A stretch of DNA of 33,055 bases from Nitrospirota bacterium (GTDB lineage: Bacteria > Nitrospirota > UBA9217), in NCBI GenBank assembly GCA_035516965.1, contig DATIZR010000050.1, positions 1 to 33,055 on the forward strand. The letters are read 5' to 3'. Position 1 is the first letter of the stretch. Every line of letters begins with the position of its first letter. This document shows, in pieces, positions 7,690 to 15,710 of this stretch. The position numbers and the translations under genes are program-made. Under the pieces are notes generated by a model. The model searched no databases, had not been told where the DNA came from, and saw only the letters and a list, made by a program, of their open reading frames with translations.

Positions 7690-8193
7690 ATGGCGTTCAG
7701 GGAAATGGGACCGGAGCTGATCCCGGACAACCCGTTTAAGCTGATCGGCAGGGACTGGATGCTGATCACGGCAGGATCACCGGAGAAGTTCAATTCTATG
7801 ACCGCGAGCTGGGGCGGGTTGGGTGTGCTCTGGGAGCGGAAGGCGGCGTTCTGCTTCATCCGGCCCACCCGGTATACGTACGAGTTCGTCGAAGCCTCGC
7901 CACTCTTCACCCTGTGCTTCTTCCCGGAAAAACACCGCAAGGCCCTCAGCTTCTGCGGCAGCCATTCGGGAAGGGACCGGAACAAGATCCTGGAATCCGG
8001 CCTCAGGCCGGTCAAGGAAGCGGGAGTGGTCTATTTCCAGGAGGCACGGCTCGTCCTTGTCTGCAGGAAGATCTATTCCCAGGACATCGACCCAGGCCTG
8101 TTTCTCGATCCCTCCATTCAGGACATGTATCCGCAGAAGGACTATCACCGGATGTACGTCGGCGAGATCGTGAAGTGCCTGGTGGGCGAATAG
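7690..8193 (+). CDS. Flavin reductase-like domain protein
   Basis: The 167-residue product resembles the FMN-binding flavin reductase family (PF01613). It opens with a KLIGRDWMLITAG strand, then SMTASWGGLGVLWERKAAFCFIRPTRYTYEF, which corresponds to the FMN-binding core, and later LCFFPEKHRKALSFCGSHSGRD. In the family this fold binds FMN; substrates vary from flavin reduction by NAD(P)H to roles as small flavoproteins. The ATG at 7690 follows AGGAGG at optimal spacing, so the GTG at 7672 is not needed. It lies between the lipoate ligase and a cupin on the same strand; no pathway link is obvious. Confidence 0.82.
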   Translation: MAFREMGPELIPDNPFKLIGRDWMLITAGSPEKFNSMTASWGGLGVLWERKAAFCFIRPTRYTYEFVEASPLFTLCFFPEKHRKALSFCGSHSGRDRNKILESGLRPVKEAGVVYFQEARLVLVCRKIYSQDIDPGLFLDPSIQDMYPQKDYHRMYVGEIVKCLVGE

Positions 8194-8269
8194 GCCCGAT
8201 GTTGCCGCGGCGGCGCGGGGACATGGGGATCCGGCCGTCTAAAGGGTCCGCGCTCCCGGGAGATCATCA

Positions 8270-8644
8270 ATGGCTACGCACATCACCTCTCCGGCCGTTA
8301 TCCGGGCCGTGGGAAACAAACCGAAGATCATCGAGGAATACATCGGCCGGGTGAACTCCAAGACCGGTGCGCTCAGCATCGCCCGGATGAAAAGTCCGGC
8401 AGGGTGGGTCGAGCCGGGGCAGACACCCGAATTTGATGAGTACACGGTCGTTCTTTCCGGCATGCTGCGCGTGGCGACGCAAAGCGACAGATTCGATGTC
8501 CGTGCCGGCCAGGCGATCATCACGCACAGGGGCGAATGGGTGCAGTACAGCACGCCCGGCCCGGACGGGGCGGAGTATGTTTCCGTATGCCTGCCCGCCT
8601 TTGGCGCGGAGACGGTGCATCGTGACGATGAGGACCAGCGCTGA
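8270..8644 (+). CDS. Small cupin-domain protein
   Basis: A 124-residue single-domain cupin (cupin_2, PF07883). The first cupin motif is loosely present around GWVEPGQTPEFDEYTVVLSGMLRV, with Glu/Asp in place of the usual paired histidines, and the second is the GQAIITHRGEWVQYSTPGPDGAEYVSVCLPAF stretch. The metal ligand set is therefore atypical or partial. Cupins range from enzymes to sugar-binding or regulatory modules, and this one cannot be assigned a reaction. The ATG is preceded by GGGAG 8 bases upstream. It follows the flavin reductase gene by about 75 bases and could share its transcript. Confidence 0.8.
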   Translation: MATHITSPAVIRAVGNKPKIIEEYIGRVNSKTGALSIARMKSPAGWVEPGQTPEFDEYTVVLSGMLRVATQSDRFDVRAGQAIITHRGEWVQYSTPGPDGAEYVSVCLPAFGAETVHRDDEDQR

Positions 8645-8909
8645 GCGGGAGAGTGCGGACGGCGATCCCGACCGCTCGTGACGCGGACCGCACGTACCAT
8701 CGAGATCCTCGTTGAGGGAATCATCTTTCCCTCGCTCCTCACCCTGTTCTGATATAATAGGAGAGAGTTTGCTTCGCGCGGCTTATCGTGCGGTCGATTC
8801 CGTGGCTTCCTTTTGTCCCGGGATGCGATCGCCGCAGGAACCATGAGCCCCGAAGCCGATGCCTGGCCTGAGATCCCGACATCCCAACATTGCTGCACAG
8901 GTGACCTGC

Positions 8910-11564
8910 ATGCAGGAGACCCGAAAAGAGCCCCCCAAAGCGATTTATCTGAAGGACTATCGCCCTCCTGATTACCGCATCGAAACGACCAATCTCGCCT
9001 TCGAGCTGGACGAGACGCGGACCGTGGTCCGGTCAACCCTGGCCGTGTCCTGCAATCACGACCGCTGCGACGGCATCCGTCCGCTCGTGCTGAACGGCAG
9101 GGACCTGGTGCTCATATCCGTGAAGCTCGACGGACAGACCCTGCACGAACAGGATTACAAGCGCGACGCGGAAACACTGACGCTGCTGCCGGTCCCGGAA
9201 TCGTTCGTTCTCGAGATCGAGACCGAGATCAATCCCGCCGCGAACACGGAACTGACCGGCCTCTACCTGTCGTCCGGCAACTTCATCACCCAGTGCGAGG
9301 CGGAGGGGTTCCGGAGAATCACCTACTACCTCGACCGGCCGGACGTGCTGGCGCGATTCTTCACGACCATCGTCGCTGACAAGACGAAATATCCCGTGCT
9401 GCTGTCCAACGGGAACCTGATCGGGTCGGGTGAACTCGGAAACAACCGGCACTTCGCCAAATGGCACGACCCCTTCCCCAAGCCGGCCTACCTCTTTGCG
9501 CTCGTCGCCGGCGACCTCGCGCGCATCAGCGATACCTTCACCACCCAGTCGGGACGGAAGGTGGACCTGCACATCTTCGTCCAGCACCATAACACGGACA
9601 AGTGCGGCCACGCCATGGAATCGCTCAAGCAGGCCATGCAGTGGGATGAGAGGACTTACGGCAGGGAGTACGACCTCGATGTCTTCATGATCGTGGCAAC
9701 GGACGATTTCAACATGGGCGCCATGGAGAACAAGGGACTGAACGTCTTCAATTCAAAGTACGTGCTCGCGCGGCCGGACACGGCCACGGACGGGGACTTC
9801 CAGGGCATCATGGGCGTTGTCGGGCACGAATATTTTCACAACTGGTCGGGAGACCGGGTCACGTGCCGCGACTGGTTCCAGCTCTCGCTCAAGGAAGGAT
9901 TTACCGTGTTCCGCGACCAGCAGTTCATGGAGGACATGACCTCGCGCGGCGTGAAGCGCATCAGCGACGTCAACATCCTCCGGAGCAGCCAGTTCCGGGA
10001 AGACGCCGGCCCGATGGCCCATCCCGTCCGTCCGGACTCCTACCTGCAGATCAACAACTTCTATACGCTCACGGTCTACAACAAGGGCGCGGAAGTGATC
10101 CGCATGCTCCACACGCTCCTCGGTCCCGGGGGATTCCGGAAGGGCACGGACCTCTACTTCTCCCGTCACGACGGACAGGCCGTTACGATCGAGGATTTCG
10201 TCCGGGCAATGGAGGACGCCAACTCCACCGACCTGGCCCAGTTCAGGCTGTGGTATTCCCAGGCGGGAACACCCGAGCTCCGGGTCTCCCGTTCCTACGA
10301 CGCCAAGGCCAGGACCTACAAGCTCGTGATCCGGCAGCACACCCCCCCAACGCCGGGACAGCCCGTGAAGAAGCCGATGCACATCCCCGTCGCGCTCGGG
10401 CTCCTGGGCAGGGACCGGCGGGAGCTGCCACTTCGTCTGGATGACAGGCGATCCGGTCCCGGCGGGACCATCGTGCTGGAGCTCCGGAAGGAAACGGAGA
10501 CGTTCCTGTTCTCCGATATTCCCGGGGAGCCGGTGCCGTCGCTGCTCCGTCACTTTTCCGCGCCCGTCAAGCTCGCGCTGGACCTGACCGACGAGGAGCG
10601 GCTCTTCCTGATGGCCTACGACAGCGACGAGTTCAACAGGTGGGACGCGGGTCAGCAGCTCGCGGTGAAGCTCGTCCTGGGCCTGGTGAAGGACCATCAG
10701 CAGGGGAGGGCGCTTGCGCTCGATGAAGCCTTCATCAACTCTTTCGGGAAGCTGCTCGAGAGCAAAATGCAGGACAAGTCCTTCCAGGCCTTCGCCCTCT
10801 CGCTGCCCCCGGAAAGCTATCTCGCGGACTTCATGGACGTGATCGATCCGGCCGCCATTTACGAAGCGCGGCGGTTCGTGACGCGGACGCTCGCCGGAAA
10901 GCTGAAGCAGACCTTCCTCTCCGTCTACTACACGAACCAGGACACGGGCCCGTACCGGACGGACCAGGCATCCATCGGCCGCAGGAGCCTCAAGAACATC
11001 TGCCTTGCCTACCTCATGGAGCTGAACGAGCCCGGCGTCCGGAAGCTCTGCGTCGAGCAGCTCCAGAACGCCTCGAACATGACCGATGAGGTGGCGGCGC
11101 TGGCAGCGCTGGCCGGCGTTGACTGCCCGGAGCGCGGGCCCGCGCTCGAATCCTTCTACCGGAAGTGGAAGGACGACCAGCTGGTCATGGATAAATGGCT
11201 TGCGATCCAGGCGCTGTCGCCGCTGCCGGACACGCTGTCGGTCGTGAAGCGGCTGACGACGCACGCCGCCTTTACCTTCAGGAACCCGAACAAGGTGCGC
11301 GCCCTGATCGGCTCTTTCGGACAGGGGAACCCGGTGCGGTTCCACGACCCGGGCGGCGAGGGATATGTGTTCCTCGCGGACGTGGTCCTGGAATTGGACC
11401 CCGTGAACCCCCAGATCGCGGCCCGGCTCGTTTCTCCCTTTACGTTATGGAAGCGCTACGAGGGAAAACGCAGGGGCCTCATGAAGGCGCAGCTGGAACG
11501 GATCGCGAAGACGGAGCGGCTGTCCCGGGATGTGTACGAGATCGTGACCAAGAGCCTCGCGTAA
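8910..11564 (+). CDS. pepN: Aminopeptidase N (M1 family, E. coli PepN type)
   Basis: An 884-residue cytoplasmic zinc metallo-aminopeptidase that removes N-terminal residues from peptides. The exopeptidase motif GAMEN is at residues 270-274. The zinc site HEYFH is at 306-310, with the third ligand Glu329 in LKEGF. Domain order follows PepN: N-terminal beta domain, thermolysin-like catalytic domain, a beta-sandwich (DUF3458), and a long C-terminal helical domain. The start KAIYLKDYRPPDY matches the N-terminus of PepN homologues, so I place it at ATG 8910. An in-frame ATG at 8859 would add 17 unconserved residues. Length is close to E. coli PepN (870). A terminator follows at 11621. Confidence 0.95.
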   Translation: MQETRKEPPKAIYLKDYRPPDYRIETTNLAFELDETRTVVRSTLAVSCNHDRCDGIRPLVLNGRDLVLISVKLDGQTLHEQDYKRDAETLTLLPVPESFVLEIETEINPAANTELTGLYLSSGNFITQCEAEGFRRITYYLDRPDVLARFFTTIVADKTKYPVLLSNGNLIGSGELGNNRHFAKWHDPFPKPAYLFALVAGDLARISDTFTTQSGRKVDLHIFVQHHNTDKCGHAMESLKQAMQWDERTYGREYDLDVFMIVATDDFNMGAMENKGLNVFNSKYVLARPDTATDGDFQGIMGVVGHEYFHNWSGDRVTCRDWFQLSLKEGFTVFRDQQFMEDMTSRGVKRISDVNILRSSQFREDAGPMAHPVRPDSYLQINNFYTLTVYNKGAEVIRMLHTLLGPGGFRKGTDLYFSRHDGQAVTIEDFVRAMEDANSTDLAQFRLWYSQAGTPELRVSRSYDAKARTYKLVIRQHTPPTPGQPVKKPMHIPVALGLLGRDRRELPLRLDDRRSGPGGTIVLELRKETETFLFSDIPGEPVPSLLRHFSAPVKLALDLTDEERLFLMAYDSDEFNRWDAGQQLAVKLVLGLVKDHQQGRALALDEAFINSFGKLLESKMQDKSFQAFALSLPPESYLADFMDVIDPAAIYEARRFVTRTLAGKLKQTFLSVYYTNQDTGPYRTDQASIGRRSLKNICLAYLMELNEPGVRKLCVEQLQNASNMTDEVAALAALAGVDCPERGPALESFYRKWKDDQLVMDKWLAIQALSPLPDTLSVVKRLTTHAAFTFRNPNKVRALIGSFGQGNPVRFHDPGGEGYVFLADVVLELDPVNPQIAARLVSPFTLWKRYEGKRRGLMKAQLERIAKTERLSRDVYEIVTKSLA

Positions 11565-11620
11565 CATACCCTGCGCCGGCCCTCCCGGAGCGGGCCGGTG
11601 ATGTTCTCAACAGAAACAAG

Positions 11621-11650
11621 AAAGGCAGCCTCAGTGAGGCTGCCTTTTCT
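11621..11650. terminator. Bidirectional terminator between pepN and the Ig-repeat gene
   Basis: An 11-bp stem AAAGGCAGCCT/AGGCTGCCTTT (11621-11631 with 11637-11647) has A on its left edge and T on its right. It lies between two convergent genes and can serve both. Confidence 0.85.
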
Positions 11651-11676
11651 CGTTTTACACAAACAAGCGTTGCTGC

Positions 11677-14600
11677 TTATTGAATGGTCTTGCTGCCCTC
11701 ATTTGAAAAAGCGCTCTCGACCCCGGAACTGTTCATCGCCGTCACCGTGAAGTAATAGGTGCCGGGAGCGAGGTTGCTGATGACATAGTTCGTCACGTTG
11801 CCGGCGTTTATCGACGTGCCGTAGTTGCCTGATGCGGTCCCGTAATATACTTTATATCCGGTCAGGTTCGTGAGCGGCGTCCCGTCGGTATTGGTCGTCG
11901 GCGCAGTCCACGTCAGGCTGGCTGACCCGTTGACCACCGTAAGGACGGTCGTTGCCGAAACGTTCCCTGATATTGCCGTGATCGTGGTGGAGCCCGTGGC
12001 TATTGGCGTTGCCAGGCCGTTCGAGCCTGCCGCGTTGCTGATCGCCGCTACTGCGGTGTTCGATGAGCTCCAGGTGACCGACGCGGTCAGGTTCTGTGTC
12101 GTGGTGTCCGAATAGGCCCCCGTTGCGGTGAACTGCCGGTTCGTTCCGAGACCGGTGCTGGGATTGGCCGGCGTGATCGCGAGAGAGAGCAGTATCGCGG
12201 GATTCACGGTCAGGATCGCCGTCCCCGACACGCTTCCCGATGCGGCGGTGATCGTCGTGGTGCCCGAGCCCACGGACGTTGCCAGGCCGTGCGAGCCCGC
12301 CGCGTTGCTGATGGTTGCCGTGGCAATGTAGGATGAGCTCCAGGTAACCGTGTTGGTCAGGTTCTGCGTCGTATTGTCGGCATAGGTGCCCGTTGCCGTG
12401 AACTGCTGGTTCGTTCCCTTGGCGATGCTCGGATTGGCCGGAGTGACCGAGATCGAGACGAGTGCCGCCGGATTGACGGTCAGGGTTGTGGTTCCCGATA
12501 TGCTTCCCGATGTGGCCTTGATCGTCGTACTGCCTGCAGCCACAGAAGTTGCCAAACCGTTCGAGCCGGCCACGTTGCTGACGGTTGCCACGCCGGTGCT
12601 GGACGAACTCCAGGTGACGGATGCGGTAAGGTTCTGCGTCGTATTGTCGGAATAGGTCCCCGTTGCCGTGAACTGCTGGCTCGTACCCTTGGCGATGCTG
12701 AGATTGGCGGGCGTGATCGAGAGCGATGCCAGGGTCGCCGGATTGACGGTGAGAACCGTAGTCCCCGATACGCTTCCCGATGTGGCCGTGATCGTCGTCG
12801 TGCCTGCATCCACCGACGTTGCCAGCCCGTTCGAACCGGCCGCGTTGCTGATGGTTGCCACGCCGGTGCTCGATGAGCTCCAGGTGACCGATGCTGTCAG
12901 GTTCTGCGTCGTATTGTCGGAGTAGGTGCCCGTTGCCGTGAACTGCTGGCTCGTTCCCTTGGCAATCCCCGGGTTGGTGGGCGTAATGGAGAGCGACACA
13001 AGGGTCGCCGGACTAACCGTCAGGACCGTGGTGCCCGATACGCTTCCCGATGTGGCCTTGATCGTCGTGGTGCCTGCGGCCACCGATTTTGCCAAGCCGT
13101 TCGAACCGGCCGCGTTGCTGATGGTCGCCACGCCGGTGCTGGACGAGCTCCAGGTGACCGATGCGGTCAGGTTCTGCGTCGTATTGTCGGAATAGGTACC
13201 CATTGCCGTGAACTGTTGATTCGTGCCCGGACCGATGCCGGGATTGGCAGGCGTGACCGAGAGAGAGAGGAGCGTCGCGGGATTCACGGTCAGGGTCGTG
13301 GTTCCTGAAATGCTTCCCGATGCGGCCTTGATCGTTGTGGTGCCCGCGGCCACCGACGTTGCGAGCCCGTTCGAACCGGCAGCGTTGCTGATGGCCGCCA
13401 CGCCGGTGCTGGACGAGCTCCAGGTGACCGATGCGGTCAGGTTCTGCGTCGTGTTGTCGGAATAGGTCCCCGTCGCGGTGAACTGCTGGTTCGTTCCCTT
13501 CGCGATGCCCGGGTTGGTCGGCGTAACCGCGATGGACACGAGGGATGCAGGATTCACGGTCAAGGCGGCCGAGCCTGATACGCTTCCCGACGCAGCCGTG
13601 ACCGTCGTCGTCCCCGATGCCACGGACGTCGCCAGTCCGTGCGAGGCGGCAGCATTGCTGATTGTTGCCACGCCCGTGCTGGAAGAGCTCCATACGACGG
13701 ACGCGGTCAGGTTCTGGGTGGTATTGTCCGAGTACGTGCCCGTGGCCGTGAACTGCTGGTTCGTGCCCTTGGCAATCGCCGGGTTTGCCGGCGTAACGGC
13801 AATCGAAACGAGGGTTGCCGGATTGACCGTCAGGGTCGTTGTTCCCGATACGGCTCCCGAGGTTGCCGTGATCGTCGTCGTCCCCGATGACACCGACGTC
13901 GCGAGACCGCGCGATGCCCCGGTGCTATTGATCGTGGCCACGCTGCTGCTGGAGGAACTCCAGGTCACGGTGTTGGTCAGGTTCTGGGTGGTGTTGTCCG
14001 AGTAGGTTCCCGTTGCCGTGAACTGCTGGCTGGTCCCCGGCGCGATGCTTGGATTGGAGGGAGTGACGTGGATCGAGACGAGGGTGGCCGGATTGACCGT
14101 CAAGGTGACTGAACCCGAAATGCTTCCCGAGGTCGCCGTGATCGTGGTGGTCCCGGCGGCCATTGACGTTGCCATTCCGTTCGAACCGGCGGAACTGCTG
14201 ATCGTTGCGACGCCGGTGTTGGAAGAGCTCCAGGCAACCAGGGTGGTCAGGTTCTGGGTGGTGTTGTCCGAGTAGGTGCCTGTTGCCGTGAACTGCTCAT
14301 TGGTGCCTATGGCAATGCTCGGGCTTGCCGGCGTGACGGCAATCGAGACGAGGACGGTCTGACTGACCGTCAATTCGGTTGACCCTGAGACGCTGCCCGA
14401 TTTTGCCGTGATCGTCGTGGTTCCTTTAGCGCGGCCATAGGCATGGCCCGGAGTGTCGCCCGCTGCGTTCAGGGTAATGCCTGATGCCAGGGTCGTTCCC
14501 GTGCCCGAGGTCGTACTCACGATCGCGACGCTCGTATTGGACGATGACCAGTCGGCAATTGCCGAGATGTCCTTTGTTGTATTGTCCGCGTATATCCCAG

Positions 14601-14763
14601 TTGCCACGAATTGCTGGTCTGAATTCAGTGCGATCGTTGCACTGGCAGGGGTAACCGATATGGCCACCAGTGTAGAGTCCGGCTTCGCGGCCGGCTTGCA
14701 TCCAACCAGGGCTGTTGCAATGAGCAGTGACAGGAGAAGCGAGTGTGAGATTTTTTTCAGCAT
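11677..14763 (-). CDS. Riboswitch-controlled lipoprotein with ten Ig-like (Big_2) repeats and a fibronectin type III domain
   Basis: About 1028 residues. A lipoprotein signal (LLIATALVGC) comes first. Ten bacterial Ig-like group-2 domains (PF02368) of about 90 residues follow; each begins L-V/L-S-I/L-x-V/I-T-P and has QQFTATGTYSDNTTQNLT and a V-SGxTxLTVNPA end. The first unit is more divergent, with an inserted loop. The C-terminus is one FnIII-like domain (WTAPTTNTDGTPLTNLTGY...SAFSNEG). Such stalks usually hold surface adhesins or matrix proteins. No sorting signal, transmembrane anchor or enzymatic domain is visible beyond the lipid anchor. Start: ATG 14763 is preceded by AAGGAGG, though 11 bases away. 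Translation lies behind the riboswitch and terminator at 14798-14903. Repeat units are nearly identical at DNA level with an exact 270-bp period. Confidence 0.87.
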   Translation of the reverse strand: MLKKISHSLLLSLLIATALVGCKPAAKPDSTLVAISVTPASATIALNSDQQFVATGIYADNTTKDISAIADWSSSNTSVAIVSTTSGTGTTLASGITLNAAGDTPGHAYGRAKGTTTITAKSGSVSGSTELTVSQTVLVSIAVTPASPSIAIGTNEQFTATGTYSDNTTQNLTTLVAWSSSNTGVATISSSAGSNGMATSMAAGTTTITATSGSISGSVTLTVNPATLVSIHVTPSNPSIAPGTSQQFTATGTYSDNTTQNLTNTVTWSSSSSSVATINSTGASRGLATSVSSGTTTITATSGAVSGTTTLTVNPATLVSIAVTPANPAIAKGTNQQFTATGTYSDNTTQNLTASVVWSSSSTGVATISNAAASHGLATSVASGTTTVTAASGSVSGSAALTVNPASLVSIAVTPTNPGIAKGTNQQFTATGTYSDNTTQNLTASVTWSSSSTGVAAISNAAGSNGLATSVAAGTTTIKAASGSISGTTTLTVNPATLLSLSVTPANPGIGPGTNQQFTAMGTYSDNTTQNLTASVTWSSSSTGVATISNAAGSNGLAKSVAAGTTTIKATSGSVSGTTVLTVSPATLVSLSITPTNPGIAKGTSQQFTATGTYSDNTTQNLTASVTWSSSSTGVATISNAAGSNGLATSVDAGTTTITATSGSVSGTTVLTVNPATLASLSITPANLSIAKGTSQQFTATGTYSDNTTQNLTASVTWSSSSTGVATVSNVAGSNGLATSVAAGSTTIKATSGSISGTTTLTVNPAALVSISVTPANPSIAKGTNQQFTATGTYADNTTQNLTNTVTWSSSYIATATISNAAGSHGLATSVGSGTTTITAASGSVSGTAILTVNPAILLSLAITPANPSTGLGTNRQFTATGAYSDTTTQNLTASVTWSSSNTAVAAISNAAGSNGLATPIATGSTTITAISGNVSATTVLTVVNGSASLTWTAPTTNTDGTPLTNLTGYKVYYGTASGNYGTSINAGNVTNYVISNLAPGTYYFTVTAMNSSGVESAFSNEGSKTIQ

Positions 14764-14791
14764 CTTTAGTATTACCTCCTTCTTGGGCAAT

Positions 14792-14821
14792 AAAAAACCG
14801 CCAGATATAAATCTCTGGCGG
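14792..14821 (-). terminator. Riboswitch expression-platform terminator
   Basis: On the minus strand CCGCCAGA pairs with TCTGGCGG around an 8-base AT loop, followed by six T (14797-14792). It lies between the aptamer and the ribosome site of the Ig-repeat gene. Its 5' arm directly continues from the 3' end of the aptamer, so ligand binding could decide whether this hairpin forms. Confidence 0.85.
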
Positions 14822-14903
14822 CCCGGCGGACATTAAATCTTATGTTCTTAGTCCCGTAGCTCTGCGTCCCAGGGTTTCCCCTGGTTTGCTCTGATCAGAG
14901 AAA
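14822..14903 (-). promoter_or_regulatory. GEMM-I cyclic dinucleotide riboswitch with A at the specificity position (cGAMP-type candidate)
   Basis: Reading the minus strand, CAGAGCAAACC is followed by a 6-bp hairpin CCAGGG-GAAA-CCCTGG capped by a GNRA tetraloop. Then come GGACGCAGAGCTACGGGACTAA and, further on, GTCCGCCGGGCCGCC. These are the conserved blocks of the GEMM-I (c-di-GMP-I) aptamer: the GCAAACC strand, the tetraloop stem, the GACGCAAAGC joining strand with the base-stacking A retained, and the CCGGG closing strand. Aligned with the V. cholerae Vc2 aptamer, the ligand-contacting G20 is an A here (minus-strand base at 14890). In published work that substitution characterises GEMM-Ib aptamers, which respond to 3',3'-cGAMP. 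It controls the Ig-repeat lipoprotein downstream. Confidence 0.88.
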
Positions 14904-15168
14904 GTGAACGGCAACCTGCGAGTAGGACAGTGCCATTACTTTTGTAGTATGAATATAAGGGAAAGCGGAATAAATTTCTGTGATTTCACTCACTATCGTA
15001 ATCCTATAGTTTCCAAGCAGATGACGATGTGCCATGCAGACGAGTGCAAAAGGGGAAGGGGAAGTGATAAAAAATTTCAAGAAAACCTGTAAGCGTTTTT
15101 ACCGCAGCAACCTGATAGCCTGATAAATGAGTCGGCCGCTAGCAGGTCACTGGAAAAATATTTTTTCC

Positions 15169-15447
15169 GTCTTTGCGAGCGAAGCAAAGCAATCTCAGCC
15201 TTAGTAAGTAACAAATCAAATTTTTTCAAAACGGCAAGAAAATTTCTCGCGGAGGCGCAGAGCTCGCAGAGAAAATCAAAAAATAATTCGCCATGAAAGA
15301 CTTTCGGGCTTTGGTTTTAAACTCTGCGTCCTCCGCGTGCTCCGCGAGAGACGCTTTAGCTCCTGGTTTTGATCCGGCTTGTCCGGGTTAGGTAAATCAA
15401 TGAATTCGAGATTGCCACGTCGCGAAAGACGCTCCTCGCAATGACAG
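15169..15447. repeat. Interrupted 'TTGCGAGCGAAGC...AATCTC' palindromic element
   Basis: The left arm (15169-15196) reads CTTTGCGAGCGAAGCAAAGC then AATCTC. The right arm (15408-15447) begins GAGATTGCC and ends GCTCCTCGCAATGACAG, an imperfect reverse complement. Elements of this kind are common intergenic palindromes in many bacterial genomes. Here the two arms are split by about 210 bases that contain the other repeat copy (15207-15392), implying insertion of one repeat into another. Confidence 0.6.
15207..15392 (-). repeat. Long dispersed repeat, copy 1 (inverted relative to copy 2)
   Basis: This 186-bp stretch is the reverse complement of 28297-28486 with only scattered differences (about 95 percent identity by eye). 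It contains the low-complexity motif of alternating CTCTGCG/CTCCGCG units and the segment TCTTTCATGGCGAATTATT on the minus strand. It closes the left end of the accessory region. No transposase is associated. Confidence 0.85.
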
Positions 15448-15710
15448 TTTGGGGAATTTTTCAACAAACTGCTAAAGGAACCACGCAGAGGAATTCAAGT
15501 TCCTGAATGACGGCAAATCAGGGCGAAGAGACTTGGGACCAATCCGGCCATAAGTTGGCAATGCAAGATCTTCTCTGCATCCTTTGCGGTGAAGTATCTT
15601 GGCAATAGGTGGGAAGGACGAGGGGGATGTCGGTGAATGCGGAATGAAGAGAGCGGGCCTGACCTGCCCGAAAGGTTGCATGGGGAGTTGGACAAAGCCA
15701 GGACAACGGC

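Larger units (their letters stand above)
14906..15710. other. Gene-free region with nested repeats
   Basis: About 800 bases between the riboswitch and dinB without a credible gene; the few open frames are short and lie in repeats. It contains an interrupted palindromic element (arms 15169-15196 and 15408-15447), the 186-bp inverted-repeat copy at 15207-15392, and more 'CTCTGCATCCTTTGCGG'-like repeat debris near 15570-15600. The riboswitch promoter should lie near 14905-14960 on the minus strand, but no clear hexamers are seen. Confidence 0.6.

Noticed and set aside
9753-11345. Open frame of 530 codons on the minus strand across pepN
   Set aside because: It is antisense to a clearly identified gene with catalytic motifs in frame. 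High-GC third positions produce such shadow frames.
14925-14945. Sigma-54 promoter upstream of the riboswitch (TGGCAC on the minus strand)
   Set aside because: No TTGC at the proper distance; only the -24 half is present.
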